61,243 nt of DNA from an uncultured Eubacterium sp. (lineage in GTDB: Bacteria; Bacillota; Clostridia; Lachnospirales; Lachnospiraceae): NCBI GenBank assembly GCA_934351445.1, contig CAKRIZ010000008.1, forward strand, positions 1 to 61,243. The letters run 5' to 3'. Below, one piece after another: positions 25,783 through 35,717 of this stretch. Each line of letters opens with the position of its first letter. The stretch's first letter is position 1. Both the position numbers and the translations under genes were made by a program. The notes under the pieces are model-generated. The model worked only from the letters and a program-made list of their open reading frames with translations, had not been told where the DNA came from and did no database searches.

Positions 25783-27120
25783 ATGAGTTTTCAGGATGAA
25801 TACAAGCAGAAGCTTGTAACTGCCGATGAGGCAGTAAAAGTCGTCAAATCCGGCGACTGGGTAGATTACGGATGGTGTAATGGTACACCCGATGCACTCG
25901 ACAAGGCTCTTGCCAAGCGTACAGATGAATTAAAGGACGTGAAGCTGCGCGGCGGTATCTTATTAAAACCGTTAGCTGTATTTGAGCGCGAAGATGCCGG
26001 AGAGCATTTTTGTTGGAACTCCTGGCATATGTCAGGAATCGAACGCAAGCTGATCTCCCGTGGCTGTGCATACTACTCACCGATCCGTTATTCCGAGCTG
26101 CCCCGCTACTATCGCGACGGCAACTGTTCAGATATCGTAATGGTAGTCTGCGCACCGATGGATAATCACGGTTATTTCAATTTTGGTCCGAATGCCTCCC
26201 ATCTGGCTGCTGCATGCGAGATGGCAAAGACCGTCATTGTCGAAGTAAATGAAAATATGCCCCGTTGTCTCGGTGGTTTCGAGAACAACGTACATATCAG
26301 CGACGTAGACTATATCGTTGAGGGCGAGAATCCCCCGATCGGTGAACTCGGCGCAGGCGGCCCCGCGACCGATGTAGATAAGACTGTTGCCAAGCTGATC
26401 GTAGACCAGATCCCCAATGGCGCATGTCTCCAGCTCGGTATCGGCGGCATGCCCAACGCAGTCGGCTCCATGATTGCAGAATCCGATCTGAAAGATCTCG
26501 GTGTGCACACTGAGATGTATGTAGATGCTTTTGTAGACATTGCAAAGGCAGGCAAGATCAACGGATCCAAGAAGAGCATCGACCGCTATCGCCAGACCTA
26601 CGGATTTGGCTGTGGTACCAAGAAGATGTATGATTACCTCGATGAGAACCCTGAGATGATGAGTGCCCCCGTCAGCTACACAAACGATATCCGTTCTATC
26701 GCAGCCCTGGACAACTTTATCTCCATCAACAACTGCGTCGATATCGATTTATTCGGACAGATCAGCTCCGAATCATCAGGCACCAAGCAGATTAGCGGTG
26801 CCGGTGGACAGCTCGACTTCGTACTGGGCGCATATCTGTCAAACGGTGGTAAGAGCTTTATCTGTTGTTCTTCTACCTTTACTGACAAGGCAGGTGAGAT
26901 GCACTCCCGTATCCGTCCGACACTGGCAAACGGTTCCATCGTCACTGACACACGTGCCAACACACACTATGTCGTGACCGAGTATGGTATGGTCAATGTC
27001 AAGGGTATGTCTACCTGGCAGAAGGCAGAGGCTCTGATCTCAATCGCTCATCCGGATTTCCGCGATGAACTGATCGCAGAGGCCGAGAAGATGCACATCT
27101 GGAGACGCTCTAATAAATAA
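25783..27120 (+). CDS. but: Butyryl-CoA:acetate CoA-transferase
   Basis: The protein has 445 residues of the acetyl-CoA hydrolase/transferase family and closely follows But enzymes of Roseburia-type bacteria: [21 protein letters not shown] at the N-terminus (quoted loosely around residues 24-44), the probable catalytic glutamate in [10 protein letters not shown] (about 243), and the GGQLDF signature near 342. It moves CoA from butyryl-CoA to acetate, releasing butyrate. CAAGGAGGATGTCTC precedes the ATG and a terminator follows, so it is monocistronic. 4-Hydroxybutyrate CoA-transferase is a close alternative, relevant given the GABA genes elsewhere in the window. Confidence 0.9.
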   Translation: MSFQDEYKQKLVTADEAVKVVKSGDWVDYGWCNGTPDALDKALAKRTDELKDVKLRGGILLKPLAVFEREDAGEHFCWNSWHMSGIERKLISRGCAYYSPIRYSELPRYYRDGNCSDIVMVVCAPMDNHGYFNFGPNASHLAAACEMAKTVIVEVNENMPRCLGGFENNVHISDVDYIVEGENPPIGELGAGGPATDVDKTVAKLIVDQIPNGACLQLGIGGMPNAVGSMIAESDLKDLGVHTEMYVDAFVDIAKAGKINGSKKSIDRYRQTYGFGCGTKKMYDYLDENPEMMSAPVSYTNDIRSIAALDNFISINNCVDIDLFGQISSESSGTKQISGAGGQLDFVLGAYLSNGGKSFICCSSTFTDKAGEMHSRIRPTLANGSIVTDTRANTHYVVTEYGMVNVKGMSTWQKAEALISIAHPDFRDELIAEAEKMHIWRRSNK

Positions 27121-27130
27121 TTGATTTTAA

Positions 27131-27163
27131 AAAGCTCTGTGCCAACATGCACAGAGCTTTTTT
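27131..27163. terminator. Bidirectional terminator
   Basis: AAAGCTCTGTGC and GCACAGAGCTTT form a 12-bp stem with loop CAACAT, with T-runs on both strands. It serves the CoA-transferase gene and the convergent gene at 27168. Confidence 0.9.
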
Positions 27164-27167
27164 ATGC

Positions 27168-28511
27168 TTATAAACCACTTTTTACTTTGTCATAATTATT
27201 TGCCGCATTCCACAACAGCCATTCATCCACACCTGCATCCGCTGCTCCACGGATCTGATCAGAGAGCTGCTGTCCGCCATACGGTATATGCCCATCGACC
27301 CATGTCGCCGTAAATGCCTGCAGCCACGGCCGTTGGCTGGCAATATGTATCCGGGGATCTGCCGTGCGCGCTTCATCTAACCGCTGCTCCCCATCAGCTA
27401 CAGATGCATAGATCAGATCATAAGGTGCTGCATCCGGCACAGGAATCCCATACGCATTGTTGACATAATGTGATGGATAGACCATTGGGCAGATATAGTC
27501 GCAGTGCTTTGCCATCTCGACGTAGTCCTGCCCGATCAGCTGTCCATCAGTTTCATTACAGATAATCGTCCCAAACACATCTGCAGATACAAAAACCCCC
27601 ATCGGAGCAAGCGTCTCATACGCTTTTGTCAGAAAACCGGTGATCGCATCCTGACGCGTCTTTCCTTCTGCCTCTGGTCCAAAATCTGCATCTGCGATCC
27701 CCTGTGCAGTCGAAAAACGGATGTAATCATACTGGATCTCGTCAAATCCCAGCGCCACCGCCTCTTTACTCAGATCGATCAGGTAGTCCCACACCTCTTC
27801 CCGATACGGATTGACCCACGCAAGGTCATTGTTGTCATGAAAGACACTGCCATCCGGATTTTTGACCGCATATTTTGGTTCTTTTTCCGCGAGAATCGGA
27901 TCTTTAAACGCCACGATTCGCGCGATAAGGTAGATATCCTTTTCCTTCAACTGCTGAATCAATCCCGGCATATCCGATACATAACGGGTCTGCGCTCCGA
28001 TCTCCTCCGCAAGCGGCAGTCCCATGTCATATGTGACTTCCCCGGAATCATTTTTAATATCAATCACCATCGCATTGAGCGATGTATCCTCCACCAGCTT
28101 CGTGAGTTCCGGCATCGTGTTCTGCGTGCCGGCGACTGCTCCGGTAATAAATATGCCCTTCGCCTCACGCGGCTGCCGCGGATCCTGCGCCAGATAATCT
28201 TCCAGCTGCTGCGCCGGGTCTGCTTCCTCCACAGTTTCAGAGACATCCGGTTCGTCCGATGGTTCTTCATCTACGGTCTCATCCCCATTCTCCTGTTGCG
28301 TCTCGTCAGGTTCATCCTGCACTTCCGCCGGACCGGTCTGGGTCTGCGGTGGCTCTGTCCCGTCTGCCGGAGCTATCACCTCTGTAGCAGGTTCTGAGTC
28401 CGGCTCCCAGAACTTCGGGATCACGCCCCGGTGTATGAGTGCGATAATCAATGCTATGACAATCACAACCGATGATATCAACTGTATCCACTGTCTGTAC
28501 CCTTTTTTCAT
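27168..28511 (-). CDS. Putative glycoside hydrolase (DUF4015), membrane-anchored
   Basis: The protein has 447 residues: a membrane anchor at about 9-28, a Pro/Glu/Thr-rich linker (30-105) and a TIM-barrel-like DUF4015 domain (about 110-445) with KGIFITGAVAGTQNTM, NAMVIDIKNDSGEVTYDMG, GFDEIQYDYIRF and YICPMVYPSHY. Acidic residues in the last two motifs are candidates for catalysis. The family is assigned to glycoside hydrolases from fold; its substrate is unknown, with cell-wall or polysaccharide targets likely. It converges on the CoA-transferase gene. Confidence 0.85.
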   Translation of the reverse strand: MKKGYRQWIQLISSVVIVIALIIALIHRGVIPKFWEPDSEPATEVIAPADGTEPPQTQTGPAEVQDEPDETQQENGDETVDEEPSDEPDVSETVEEADPAQQLEDYLAQDPRQPREAKGIFITGAVAGTQNTMPELTKLVEDTSLNAMVIDIKNDSGEVTYDMGLPLAEEIGAQTRYVSDMPGLIQQLKEKDIYLIARIVAFKDPILAEKEPKYAVKNPDGSVFHDNNDLAWVNPYREEVWDYLIDLSKEAVALGFDEIQYDYIRFSTAQGIADADFGPEAEGKTRQDAITGFLTKAYETLAPMGVFVSADVFGTIICNETDGQLIGQDYVEMAKHCDYICPMVYPSHYVNNAYGIPVPDAAPYDLIYASVADGEQRLDEARTADPRIHIASQRPWLQAFTATWVDGHIPYGGQQLSDQIRGAADAGVDEWLLWNAANNYDKVKSGL

Positions 28512-28544
28512 ATCTGCATCTCCTCACGCTGGCTACGTGTTCAG

Positions 28545-29477
28545 CTACTTCATCAATAAATATGCAAAATATCCAATATAAGCAACGAGCATTACGATAC
28601 CACCAGTTCTAGTCAGTTTCTTTTTCGGATATACACAGATCCACAGCAATATCGCTGCACCGAGCGCTACCAGCGTATCTACCAAAAATGCCGGATGGAA
28701 CGGCACCGGTATAATGAGGGCCGTCGTACCGATGACAAATAAAATATTGAAAATATTGCTGCCAACAATATTACCAATCGCTAGATCCGCTTTCCCTTTT
28801 CGGGCTGCGACTACCGATGTACATAACTCCGGCAAGCTCGTTCCGAGTGCCACGATCGTCAATCCGATAAAACGCTCACTCAGCCCGATCTGTCTGGCGA
28901 TCTCTGTCGCTGCATCCACACTCACATCCGCTCCCCAGACAATGAGTACTGCTCCCAGCACGATAAATAACAACAGTTTCCAGATAGGTGCATCCGGCTG
29001 ATCCTCATCTTCCTGCTTGCCCTTTTTGGCTATCACAAACAGATATGCGAGATAAATCAGGAAAAACACCCATAAAATCACGCCATCCAGGTGTCCGATC
29101 ATGCCATCTGTCATACCCATCACGAGCAGCGCGACTGTCACAACTGCTACAAACGGTATTTCATAGCGGATCGTAGAGCGCTGTACCTCAACTGCCACAA
29201 TGACAGCTGTGACTCCCAGAATAATCAATACGTTTAAAATATTGCTGCCGATGACATTGCCGACCGTGATGTCAGCAGTACCCTTCATGGCTGCCGTGAT
29301 GCTCACAGCTGCCTCCGGCGCACTCGTTCCCATCGCCACAATCGTCAACCCGATCACGAGCTGTGGGATACCAAATTTGGCAGCGATCCCTGCTGCGCCC
29401 TCAACAAAGATGTCCGCGCCCTTGATCAGCATGGCAAAACCGATCACAAGCAACACTAACTCCACTAATAAATGCAT
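28545..29477 (-). CDS. Calcium/sodium antiporter, YrbG type
   Basis: The protein has 310 residues with about ten helices in two homologous halves. Each half carries the alpha-repeat of the cation exchanger family: GTSAPEAAVSITAAMKG (about 50) and GTSLPELCTSVVAARKGK (about 210), with ion-binding glutamates. It exchanges cytoplasmic Ca2+ for Na+ or H+. I chose the ATG at 29475-29477 (MHLLVEL) because AGAGGA is 7 nt upstream; an ATG two codons earlier abuts the ribosome binding site. It lies 55 nt after the MATE gene and may share its transcript. Confidence 0.92.
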   Translation of the reverse strand: MHLLVELVLLVIGFAMLIKGADIFVEGAAGIAAKFGIPQLVIGLTIVAMGTSAPEAAVSITAAMKGTADITVGNVIGSNILNVLIILGVTAVIVAVEVQRSTIRYEIPFVAVVTVALLVMGMTDGMIGHLDGVILWVFFLIYLAYLFVIAKKGKQEDEDQPDAPIWKLLLFIVLGAVLIVWGADVSVDAATEIARQIGLSERFIGLTIVALGTSLPELCTSVVAARKGKADLAIGNIVGSNIFNILFVIGTTALIIPVPFHPAFLVDTLVALGAAILLWICVYPKKKLTRTGGIVMLVAYIGYFAYLLMK

Positions 29478-29532
29478 ATTCATATCCTCTGCTTTCTGTA
29501 ATACTTTCTGTAATGATAAGTCATGTCCGTTT

Positions 29533-30924
29533 TCACTGCTCCGCAACAAGATTGCGCATCCACACGCCTTTTTTGACGAGTATGTACCCGATGACTGCCT
29601 TGATCAGCTCCATCCCCTGCACGATCATATACATCGGCACGACGGAGATATCCGTGAACCGGGACAATACGAATGCGAGCGGCACAACAATACACCACAT
29701 ATACACACTGTCAAAGATAAACGTAATACCTGTGCGCCCACCGGAACGCAATGTAAAATAAGATGCATTCGTAAACGCACAAAACGGCATCATAAACGCC
29801 ATCACCCACAGAAAACGCGTCGCCAGATGCTGTACAACCGGTGTCGTATTATACATCTTCGGGAAAAACGGTGCCACCAGTGCGAGTACACCACCGATGC
29901 CGATGCACATCACCGTTGAGAAAAAGATCAGCTTCGTATCTGTATCCTTTGCCTGCTCCATCTTTCCTGCACCGAGCATCTGTCCAATAATGATCGCCAC
30001 TGCATTTCCCATCGCTAGAAACGCTATGTTAAATACATTGTTGAGCGTATTGGATATATTCATCCCTGCAATGACCTCCAGGCCACGCAGCGAATAACTC
30101 TGCGTCTGCATCGTTACACCCAGCGACCATAAAAATTCATTGACCAGCAACGGTAAGCCCTTTGTGATCGACTGCTTCCAAAGCATGGGTGAGATCGCAC
30201 CCCGTGCAAACAATCCGGTGATAAATCCATACTGTGAACGCCGTTTCCACGTCCAGACCAACAAAAATCCACACTCTACAAATCGCGACATCACCGTAGC
30301 AATCGCTGCTCCCTCCACGCCGAGCACCGGCGCTCCGAACTTACCGAAGATCAGAATATAGTTAAATACCAGATCCACAACCACCGCAGCCAGACTGGCG
30401 ATCATTGGCGATACCGTCTGCGAACATTCACGCAGTGTACTCGCCACACACTGGGAGATCGCAAATGGCACAATGCCGACCAGCATAATGTACAGATAGC
30501 CCTTCGCATAGCCGAGCGTATCCGCAATGCTCAATGACGCATCACCCTCATGCAAAAACATGCCGATCAGCGGTTCGTTCCAAAACCATAACACGAAAAT
30601 ACCGATCGCAGCGAGTACCAGCCCTATGATAAATTTAATACGAAAAATATCCTGCACACCTTTTTCATCTTTTTTACCGAAATACTGTGCAGTGAAAATG
30701 CCCGCTCCCGCCATACCGCCAAACAGACTCAGGTTTACAATAAAAATGAGCTGATTGACGATCGATACGCCCGACATCTGATCGGTTCCTACACTGCCGA
30801 CCATCAGATTGTCAAGCAGACCCACGACATTCGTAAGTCCGTTCTGTAACATAATCGGGACTGCTACCGCAAGCACCATCGCATAGAACTGACGATCCCC
30901 AATATATTTTTCTCTTAATTTCAT
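29533..30924 (-). CDS. MATE-family efflux transporter
   Basis: The protein has 463 residues with 12 helices in two bundles. Features include VPIMLQNGLTNVVGLLDNLMVG at the N-terminus (about 16-37), the mid-bundle SQCVASTLRECSQTVSPMIAS and the C-half SYFTLRSGGRTGITFIFD. It exports organic cations or drugs using Na+ or H+. It is full length, unlike the MATE remnant at 1951-2320, and the two are different subtypes, so the remnant is not a copy of this gene. A promoter lies about 100 nt upstream. Confidence 0.93.
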   Translation of the reverse strand: MKLREKYIGDRQFYAMVLAVAVPIMLQNGLTNVVGLLDNLMVGSVGTDQMSGVSIVNQLIFIVNLSLFGGMAGAGIFTAQYFGKKDEKGVQDIFRIKFIIGLVLAAIGIFVLWFWNEPLIGMFLHEGDASLSIADTLGYAKGYLYIMLVGIVPFAISQCVASTLRECSQTVSPMIASLAAVVVDLVFNYILIFGKFGAPVLGVEGAAIATVMSRFVECGFLLVWTWKRRSQYGFITGLFARGAISPMLWKQSITKGLPLLVNEFLWSLGVTMQTQSYSLRGLEVIAGMNISNTLNNVFNIAFLAMGNAVAIIIGQMLGAGKMEQAKDTDTKLIFFSTVMCIGIGGVLALVAPFFPKMYNTTPVVQHLATRFLWVMAFMMPFCAFTNASYFTLRSGGRTGITFIFDSVYMWCIVVPLAFVLSRFTDISVVPMYMIVQGMELIKAVIGYILVKKGVWMRNLVAEQ

Positions 30925-31018
30925 AAACTATCCCCTTAGAAATAACGATTCGCTGCTATATCTACAGCCTGCCTGTGTCACACGCTGCCTTGTCTCGATA
31001 AAATTGCCAAGTAGCTAT

Positions 31019-31047
31019 ATTCTATATGGAAAATCAGCAAATGACAA
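31019..31047 (-). promoter_or_regulatory. Candidate promoter of the MATE gene
   Basis: On the minus strand TTGTCA (31042-31047), 17 bp and TAGAAT (31019-31024). The gap 30925-31247 holds this promoter and the terminator at 31196-31230; I see nothing else in it. Confidence 0.5.
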
Positions 31048-31195
31048 GAGTGAAAACGCCCATTTTTCCTTTATGATACTTCATTTTTCTGTCTGCTAAG
31101 TATAAATACCATAAAAAGCAATACAACTGGGAATACCCGACCGGAACAGACCATCAGACTGACTGCTGAACACACAGAATACCGCATACGTAAAA

Positions 31196-31230
31196 GGACT
31201 CAAATGCAAACATTCATCACATTTGAGTCC
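31196..31230 (-). terminator. Terminator of the Zn/Cd ATPase operon
   Basis: GGACTCAAATG and CATTTGAGTCC form an 11-bp stem with a 13-nt loop, followed by TTTT on the minus strand, 17 nt after the ATPase stop. Confidence 0.75.
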
Positions 31231-31247
31231 CTCTTATGGATTGTATT

Positions 31248-33140
31248 CTATTCTGCCCGAAGTGTTCTCATGGAATTTAAGATCGCCAGTACAGATACAC
31301 CGACATCCGCAAACACCGCAGCCCACATATTTGCATATCCGGTTGCTCCGAGTATGAGCACCAATGCCTTGACTGCAAGCGCGAATACGATATTCTGCTT
31401 TACAATACGCAGTGTCTTGCGCGCGATCGATACAATAGAAGCGATCTTACGCACATCATCATCCATCAGTACCACATCGGCTGCCTCGATCGCTGCATCA
31501 CTTCCCATACTTCCCATCGCGATACCGACATCGGCACGGGTGAGTACCGGCGCATCGTTGATGCCATCGCCGACAAATGCCAGCTTGCCTTTTTCCGGTA
31601 ATGCAGCTAACAGATTCTCTACCTGCGATACCTTATCTGCCGGAAGCAATTCATAATGCACCTCATCGATTCCAAGTTCTGCTGCGACTGCTTCTGCTGC
31701 CTCCTTGCGGTCTCCGGTGAGCATCACGGTCTTTTTCACGCCTACATGCTTCATCGCAGCCAGCGCTTCACGCGCACCTTCTTTTACTGTATCCGAGATC
31801 ACGACCGTTCCTGCAAAACTGCCCTCACATGCCACATATACGACCGTACCCGCGCTCTTTGACTCTGTAAATGCAAGATTCAATGAATTCATGAGCTTGG
31901 CATTGCCGACATAGACCTCCCTGCCATCAATAAATGTATGGATACCGTGACCGGATATCTCCTCGGTACGCTCTACACGCTCCATCGCCAATGGCTTACC
32001 ATATGCCTCTCTGATAGAAGCTGCAATCGGATGTGTGGAATAACCCTCAGCCAGAGCTGCCAGCTCCAGCAATTCCTGAGACTCCATCTGAACCGGAGTG
32101 ACTTCGTTCACCTTAAACTCACCTTTCGTGAGTGTTCCTGTCTTATCAAACACAATTGTGTCCAGTTCTGCGACTGCCTCTAAATAATTGCTGCCCTTGA
32201 CGAGCACGCCCTTTTTGGATGCAGCTCCGATACCACCGAAAAATCCAAGCGGAACAGAAATGACGAGTGCACACGGACATGAGATAACGAGGAATGTACA
32301 TGCACGGTAGATCCATGTTCCAAACAGTGTTCCGAGACTGCCTGCTCCGGTCACCGAAAGTACAATCGGCGGTATGATTGCCAGAACCACTGCTCCGACC
32401 GTGACAACCGGTGTGTAGTATTTTGCAAATCGTGTAATAAAATTCTCCACCTGCGCCTTTTTGCTGGATGCATTTTCCACAAGCTCTAAGATACGCGCCA
32501 CAGTAGAATCGTCGAATTCTTTTGTCGTGCGGACTTTGAGCGTACCGCTGCCATTCACACAGCCACTGATGATATCATCACCGACTGTAGCTCTGCGCGG
32601 AACTGATTCTCCGGTCAGTGCTGCCGTATCAACCATGGAATCACCTTCTACGACTACGCCATCCAACGGTACACGCTCACCGGGCTTGATCACAATGATC
32701 GTTCCGATCTCAACATCATCCGGATCTACCTGGGTAAGCACGCCATCTTCTTCGATATTAGCATATTCCGGACAGATGTCCATCATATCCGAGATAGACT
32801 GTCTGGACTTCCCGACTGCATAGCCCTGAAACAGCTCTCCAACCTGATAGAACAGCATAACGGCAACGGCTTCTGAATACTCACCTACGCCAAATGCTCC
32901 AAAGGTCGCGACCATCATCAGAAAGTTTTCATCAAAAATCTGTCCGTTCCGGATATTCCGTGCTGCTTTAAACAAAATATCATAACCAATGACCAGATAT
33001 GGCACCAGACAGATCAACGCCAACAGCACCTGAGGCTGAATCCGATCTGACAACCCTGTATGTTCTCCAACCATAATCGCTACCAACATGATAAATGCGG
33101 TCACGATGCGCACGACCATCTGTTTTTGTTTCTTCGTCAT
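31248..33140 (-). CDS. Zn/Cd/Pb-exporting P1B-type ATPase without N-terminal HMA domain
   Basis: The protein has 630 residues. It has the ion-channel motif SCPCALVISVPLG, the phosphorylated aspartate in FDKTGTLTKGEF, the SEHP-like STHPIAASIRE, and the hinge GDGINDAPVL. These place it in the P1B-2 (ZntA/CadA) group that pumps Zn2+, Cd2+ or Pb2+ out. CadA proteins normally start with one or two HMA domains; here none is present and the HMA domain is coded by the gene just upstream (91-nt gap). The ArsR gene heads the operon. Confidence 0.94.
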   Translation of the reverse strand: MTKKQKQMVVRIVTAFIMLVAIMVGEHTGLSDRIQPQVLLALICLVPYLVIGYDILFKAARNIRNGQIFDENFLMMVATFGAFGVGEYSEAVAVMLFYQVGELFQGYAVGKSRQSISDMMDICPEYANIEEDGVLTQVDPDDVEIGTIIVIKPGERVPLDGVVVEGDSMVDTAALTGESVPRRATVGDDIISGCVNGSGTLKVRTTKEFDDSTVARILELVENASSKKAQVENFITRFAKYYTPVVTVGAVVLAIIPPIVLSVTGAGSLGTLFGTWIYRACTFLVISCPCALVISVPLGFFGGIGAASKKGVLVKGSNYLEAVAELDTIVFDKTGTLTKGEFKVNEVTPVQMESQELLELAALAEGYSTHPIAASIREAYGKPLAMERVERTEEISGHGIHTFIDGREVYVGNAKLMNSLNLAFTESKSAGTVVYVACEGSFAGTVVISDTVKEGAREALAAMKHVGVKKTVMLTGDRKEAAEAVAAELGIDEVHYELLPADKVSQVENLLAALPEKGKLAFVGDGINDAPVLTRADVGIAMGSMGSDAAIEAADVVLMDDDVRKIASIVSIARKTLRIVKQNIVFALAVKALVLILGATGYANMWAAVFADVGVSVLAILNSMRTLRAE

Positions 33141-33231
33141 AATCTATACCTCGAAATCCATTTTCGTTTCTGCCTGATACGCACATGAATGCTCACACTG
33201 TGAAGGCTGTATTCCCTGAAACATGCGCTCC

Positions 33232-33450
33232 TTATCTCAGGATCCTCATGTCAGGCTCTACCTTGGCACATACTGCTACGATCTCATCCATGATCGCATC
33301 AAAGCGCTCGTCATCAGCATCTACTGTCAGTTTCTGTGTCATAAAGCTCATTGTCGCATCATTCACACCATCGATCTTTTTGATCGCATCCTCCATCTTT
33401 GCTGCACAATTTGCACAATCCAGATCCTCAAGTTTAAATTTCTTCTTCAT
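33232..33450 (-). CDS. Stand-alone heavy-metal-associated (HMA) domain protein
   Basis: The protein has 72 residues and is a single HMA domain with the metal-binding LDCANCAAKMEDAI (Cys-x-x-Cys at about 12-15) and the GVNDATMSFMTQKLTV strand. It looks like the detached N-terminal domain of the ATPase that follows, able to deliver or sense metal as a soluble chaperone. It lies between arsR and the ATPase gene with AGGAGG upstream. A CopZ-like copper chaperone is the alternative, but the CPC-type Zn/Cd ATPase argues against it. Confidence 0.9.
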   Translation of the reverse strand: MKKKFKLEDLDCANCAAKMEDAIKKIDGVNDATMSFMTQKLTVDADDERFDAIMDEIVAVCAKVEPDMRILR

Positions 33451-33516
33451 AAGACATGTCCTCCTGTTTTTACGGTCTACGCTGTTTTGCTGTCACCGCT
33501 TTCATATGATTTTCTG

Positions 33517-33876
33517 TTACTCCTCAATATGTTCGCGTCCCTGATCTATGATCAGACGCACATGATCATCCGCCAGTGCATAGAATACGGATTTGCCTTC
33601 ACGTCTGCCAGTCACGAGCTTTGCCTGCTTCAGGATCTTCAGTTGATGAGAGATCGCTGACTGGGTCATCTGCAGTGCCTCCGCCAGATCACAGACGCAC
33701 AACTCTGATTGGAACAATACATATAGGATACGGATACGGGTGGAATCACCGAATACCTTGAACAATTCTGCCAGGTCATACAGTTCATCCTCATCCGGAA
33801 GCCCTGCACGCACCTTATCCAGACGATCCGTGTGTACACAAGTATCCTCGCAAGTCTCTACGTCATTGATTGCCAT
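33517..33876 (-). CDS. ArsR/SmtB-family metal-sensing repressor
   Basis: The protein has 119 residues with the winged HTH of the family: LAELFKVFGDSTRIRILYVL, ELCVCDLAEALQMTQSAISH as sensing and recognition helices, and a basic wing. ELCVCDL holds the alpha-3 cysteines used for Cd/Pb by CadC, and the C-terminal DDHVRLIIDQGREH holds alpha-5 ligands typical of Zn sensors. It is the first gene of the operon and probably represses it from the promoter at 33917-33969. Confidence 0.92.
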   Translation of the reverse strand: MAINDVETCEDTCVHTDRLDKVRAGLPDEDELYDLAELFKVFGDSTRIRILYVLFQSELCVCDLAEALQMTQSAISHQLKILKQAKLVTGRREGKSVFYALADDHVRLIIDQGREHIEE

Positions 33877-33916
33877 TCGTGTTCTCCTTTCGTGACCGTG
33901 ATGTGTTTACGTTTAT

Positions 33917-33969
33917 ATATGAGTAACTGTTCATATGTTCATATTATCATCACATTCCTGGATTGTCAA
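33917..33969 (-). promoter_or_regulatory. Promoter and ArsR-type operator of the metal-export operon
   Basis: On the minus strand TTGACA (33964-33969), exactly 17 bp, TAATAT (33941-33946). Directly after the -10 comes the tandem ATATGAAC-ATATGAAC (33929-33944 on the plus strand reads GTTCATAT twice) and an imperfect palindrome ATATGA-N8-TCATAT (33917-33936), the pattern bound by SmtB/CzrA-type repressors. Confidence 0.75.
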
Positions 33970-34116
33970 TACTTATATTTTTTCACTTTGGTAACAGTTC
34001 AGCCTCCGGGTTCTTTCCTTAATTTAGTATTTACGACCACTTGAAATCGTGTTAAAATAATGTAGTATTTTTTGCTTTACAACGGTAAAGTGTCCATTCA
34101 CTACTAAGAGGAGGTT

Positions 34117-35646
34117 ATGAATATGAACACAACAAACTTTCTGATCATCGCAGCGATCGTCGTCTATCTGCTCGCGATGCTCGCCGTCGGTTTTCTTTTC
34201 AGCAAACGGACTTCCAGTTCTGAAGATTTTTATCTCGGTGGACGGAAAATGGGACCGTTAGTCACTGCCATGAGTGCCGAAGCGAGTGATATGAGCAGCT
34301 GGCTTCTGATGGGGCTGCCCGGTGTTGCTTATCTGTCCGGTGTCGCCGATGCCGCATGGACTGCGATCGGCCTGGGCGTCGGAACATGGCTCAACTGGTA
34401 CTTTGTATCCCGCAGATTGCGCCGTTACTCACAAAATATCGGTGCGATCACGGTTCCTGACTTTTTCTCGAAACGCTACCATGACAAAAGTAATACTTTA
34501 AACGCACTGGCTGCGTTAGTCATCATCATCTTCTTTATTCCGTATACGGCATCCGGATTTGCCGCATGCGGCAAGCTGTTCAACAGCTTATTCGGTGTCG
34601 ATTATACAACTGCTATGATCGTAGCGGCACTCGTCATCGTCGGATATACGATCATGGGTGGCTTTGGAGCCGTATCCACAACGGATCTGATCCAGAGCAT
34701 CGTCATGACGGTTGCCCTGATCTCCGTACTGACCTATGGCATCTCAAATGCCGGCGGCTGGGATGCTGTCGTGGATAATGCGCGTTCCCTTCCCGGTTAT
34801 CTGTCAATGACAGCTTCGCATGATGTCACCACCGGCGGCTCGGTGTCCTATAGTGCACTGTCCATCGCTTCCTGTCTGGCATGGGGATTCGGATATTTCG
34901 GTATGCCTCATATTCTGCTTCGCTTCATGGCGATTGAGGACGAGAAAAAGCTCGTATTATCCCGCCGCATCGCTACAGTCTGGGTATTTATCGCTATGGC
35001 AGTCGCTATCACGATCGGTATCGTCGGTCTGGGCATGACCAAGGCCGGTTCGCTCGAATTTCTCGAGGGCAGCACCAGTGAGACGATCATCGTGCGCATC
35101 GCCGGACTGATCAGCGGACACGGCATTCTGACTGCACTCCTCGCAGGAGTGATCCTCGCAGGTATTCTCGCAGCTACGATGTCTACCGCAGACAGCCAGA
35201 TGCTCGCAGCGGCATCCAGCGTCTCACAGAATATCGTACAGGACTTCTTACATATTAAGTTAAATGAAAAGCAGAGTCTGATCGTGGCACGTATCACAAT
35301 CGCAGCGATCGCTATTCTCGGCATTTTCCTCGCTAGAGATCCGAACTCTTCTGTATTTGGTATCGTATCATTTGCATGGGCCGGCTTCGGCGGCGCTTTC
35401 GGTGCAGTCACACTGTGCGCACTGTTCTGGAAACGTTCCAATAAGTGGGGCGCGCTCGCCGGTATGCTCTCCGGTGGTGCAACCGTATTCCTCTGGAAAT
35501 ACCTCGTCCGCCCGATCGGTGGCGTATGGAACATCTATGAACTGCTGCCCGCATTCTTCGTATCACTGCTGTTTATCATCGTTGTCAGCCTGCTCACAGC
35601 AACTCCCGATGCAGAACAGATCCGGGAATTTGAAGCTGCGAAGTAA
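34117..35646 (+). CDS. putP: Sodium/proline symporter PutP
   Basis: The protein has 509 residues with 13 helices of the SSS family. DFYLGGRKMGPLVTAMSAEASDMSSWLLMGLPG near residues 38-70 (quoted as landmarks SAEASDMSSW and GLPG) is the substrate and Na+ site typical of PutP, and ILAATMSTADSQMLAAAS near 350 is the second Na+ motif. It takes up proline with Na+. GAGGAGGTTATGAAT precedes the start. It stands alone, with a strong terminator after it. Confidence 0.93.
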   Translation: MNMNTTNFLIIAAIVVYLLAMLAVGFLFSKRTSSSEDFYLGGRKMGPLVTAMSAEASDMSSWLLMGLPGVAYLSGVADAAWTAIGLGVGTWLNWYFVSRRLRRYSQNIGAITVPDFFSKRYHDKSNTLNALAALVIIIFFIPYTASGFAACGKLFNSLFGVDYTTAMIVAALVIVGYTIMGGFGAVSTTDLIQSIVMTVALISVLTYGISNAGGWDAVVDNARSLPGYLSMTASHDVTTGGSVSYSALSIASCLAWGFGYFGMPHILLRFMAIEDEKKLVLSRRIATVWVFIAMAVAITIGIVGLGMTKAGSLEFLEGSTSETIIVRIAGLISGHGILTALLAGVILAGILAATMSTADSQMLAAASSVSQNIVQDFLHIKLNEKQSLIVARITIAAIAILGIFLARDPNSSVFGIVSFAWAGFGGAFGAVTLCALFWKRSNKWGALAGMLSGGATVFLWKYLVRPIGGVWNIYELLPAFFVSLLFIIVVSLLTATPDAEQIREFEAAK

Positions 35647-35661
35647 TAACACCGTTCATAA

Positions 35662-35695
35662 AAGCTCCCGCAAACCACACGGTTTGCGGGAGCTT
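35662..35695. terminator. Convergent terminator
   Basis: AAGCTCCCGCAAACC and its exact complement form a 15-bp stem with a 4-nt loop (ACAC) between putP and the convergent gene at 35718. Confidence 0.85.
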
Positions 35696-35717
35696 CTATA
35701 ATCACCTTCTCTTAATT

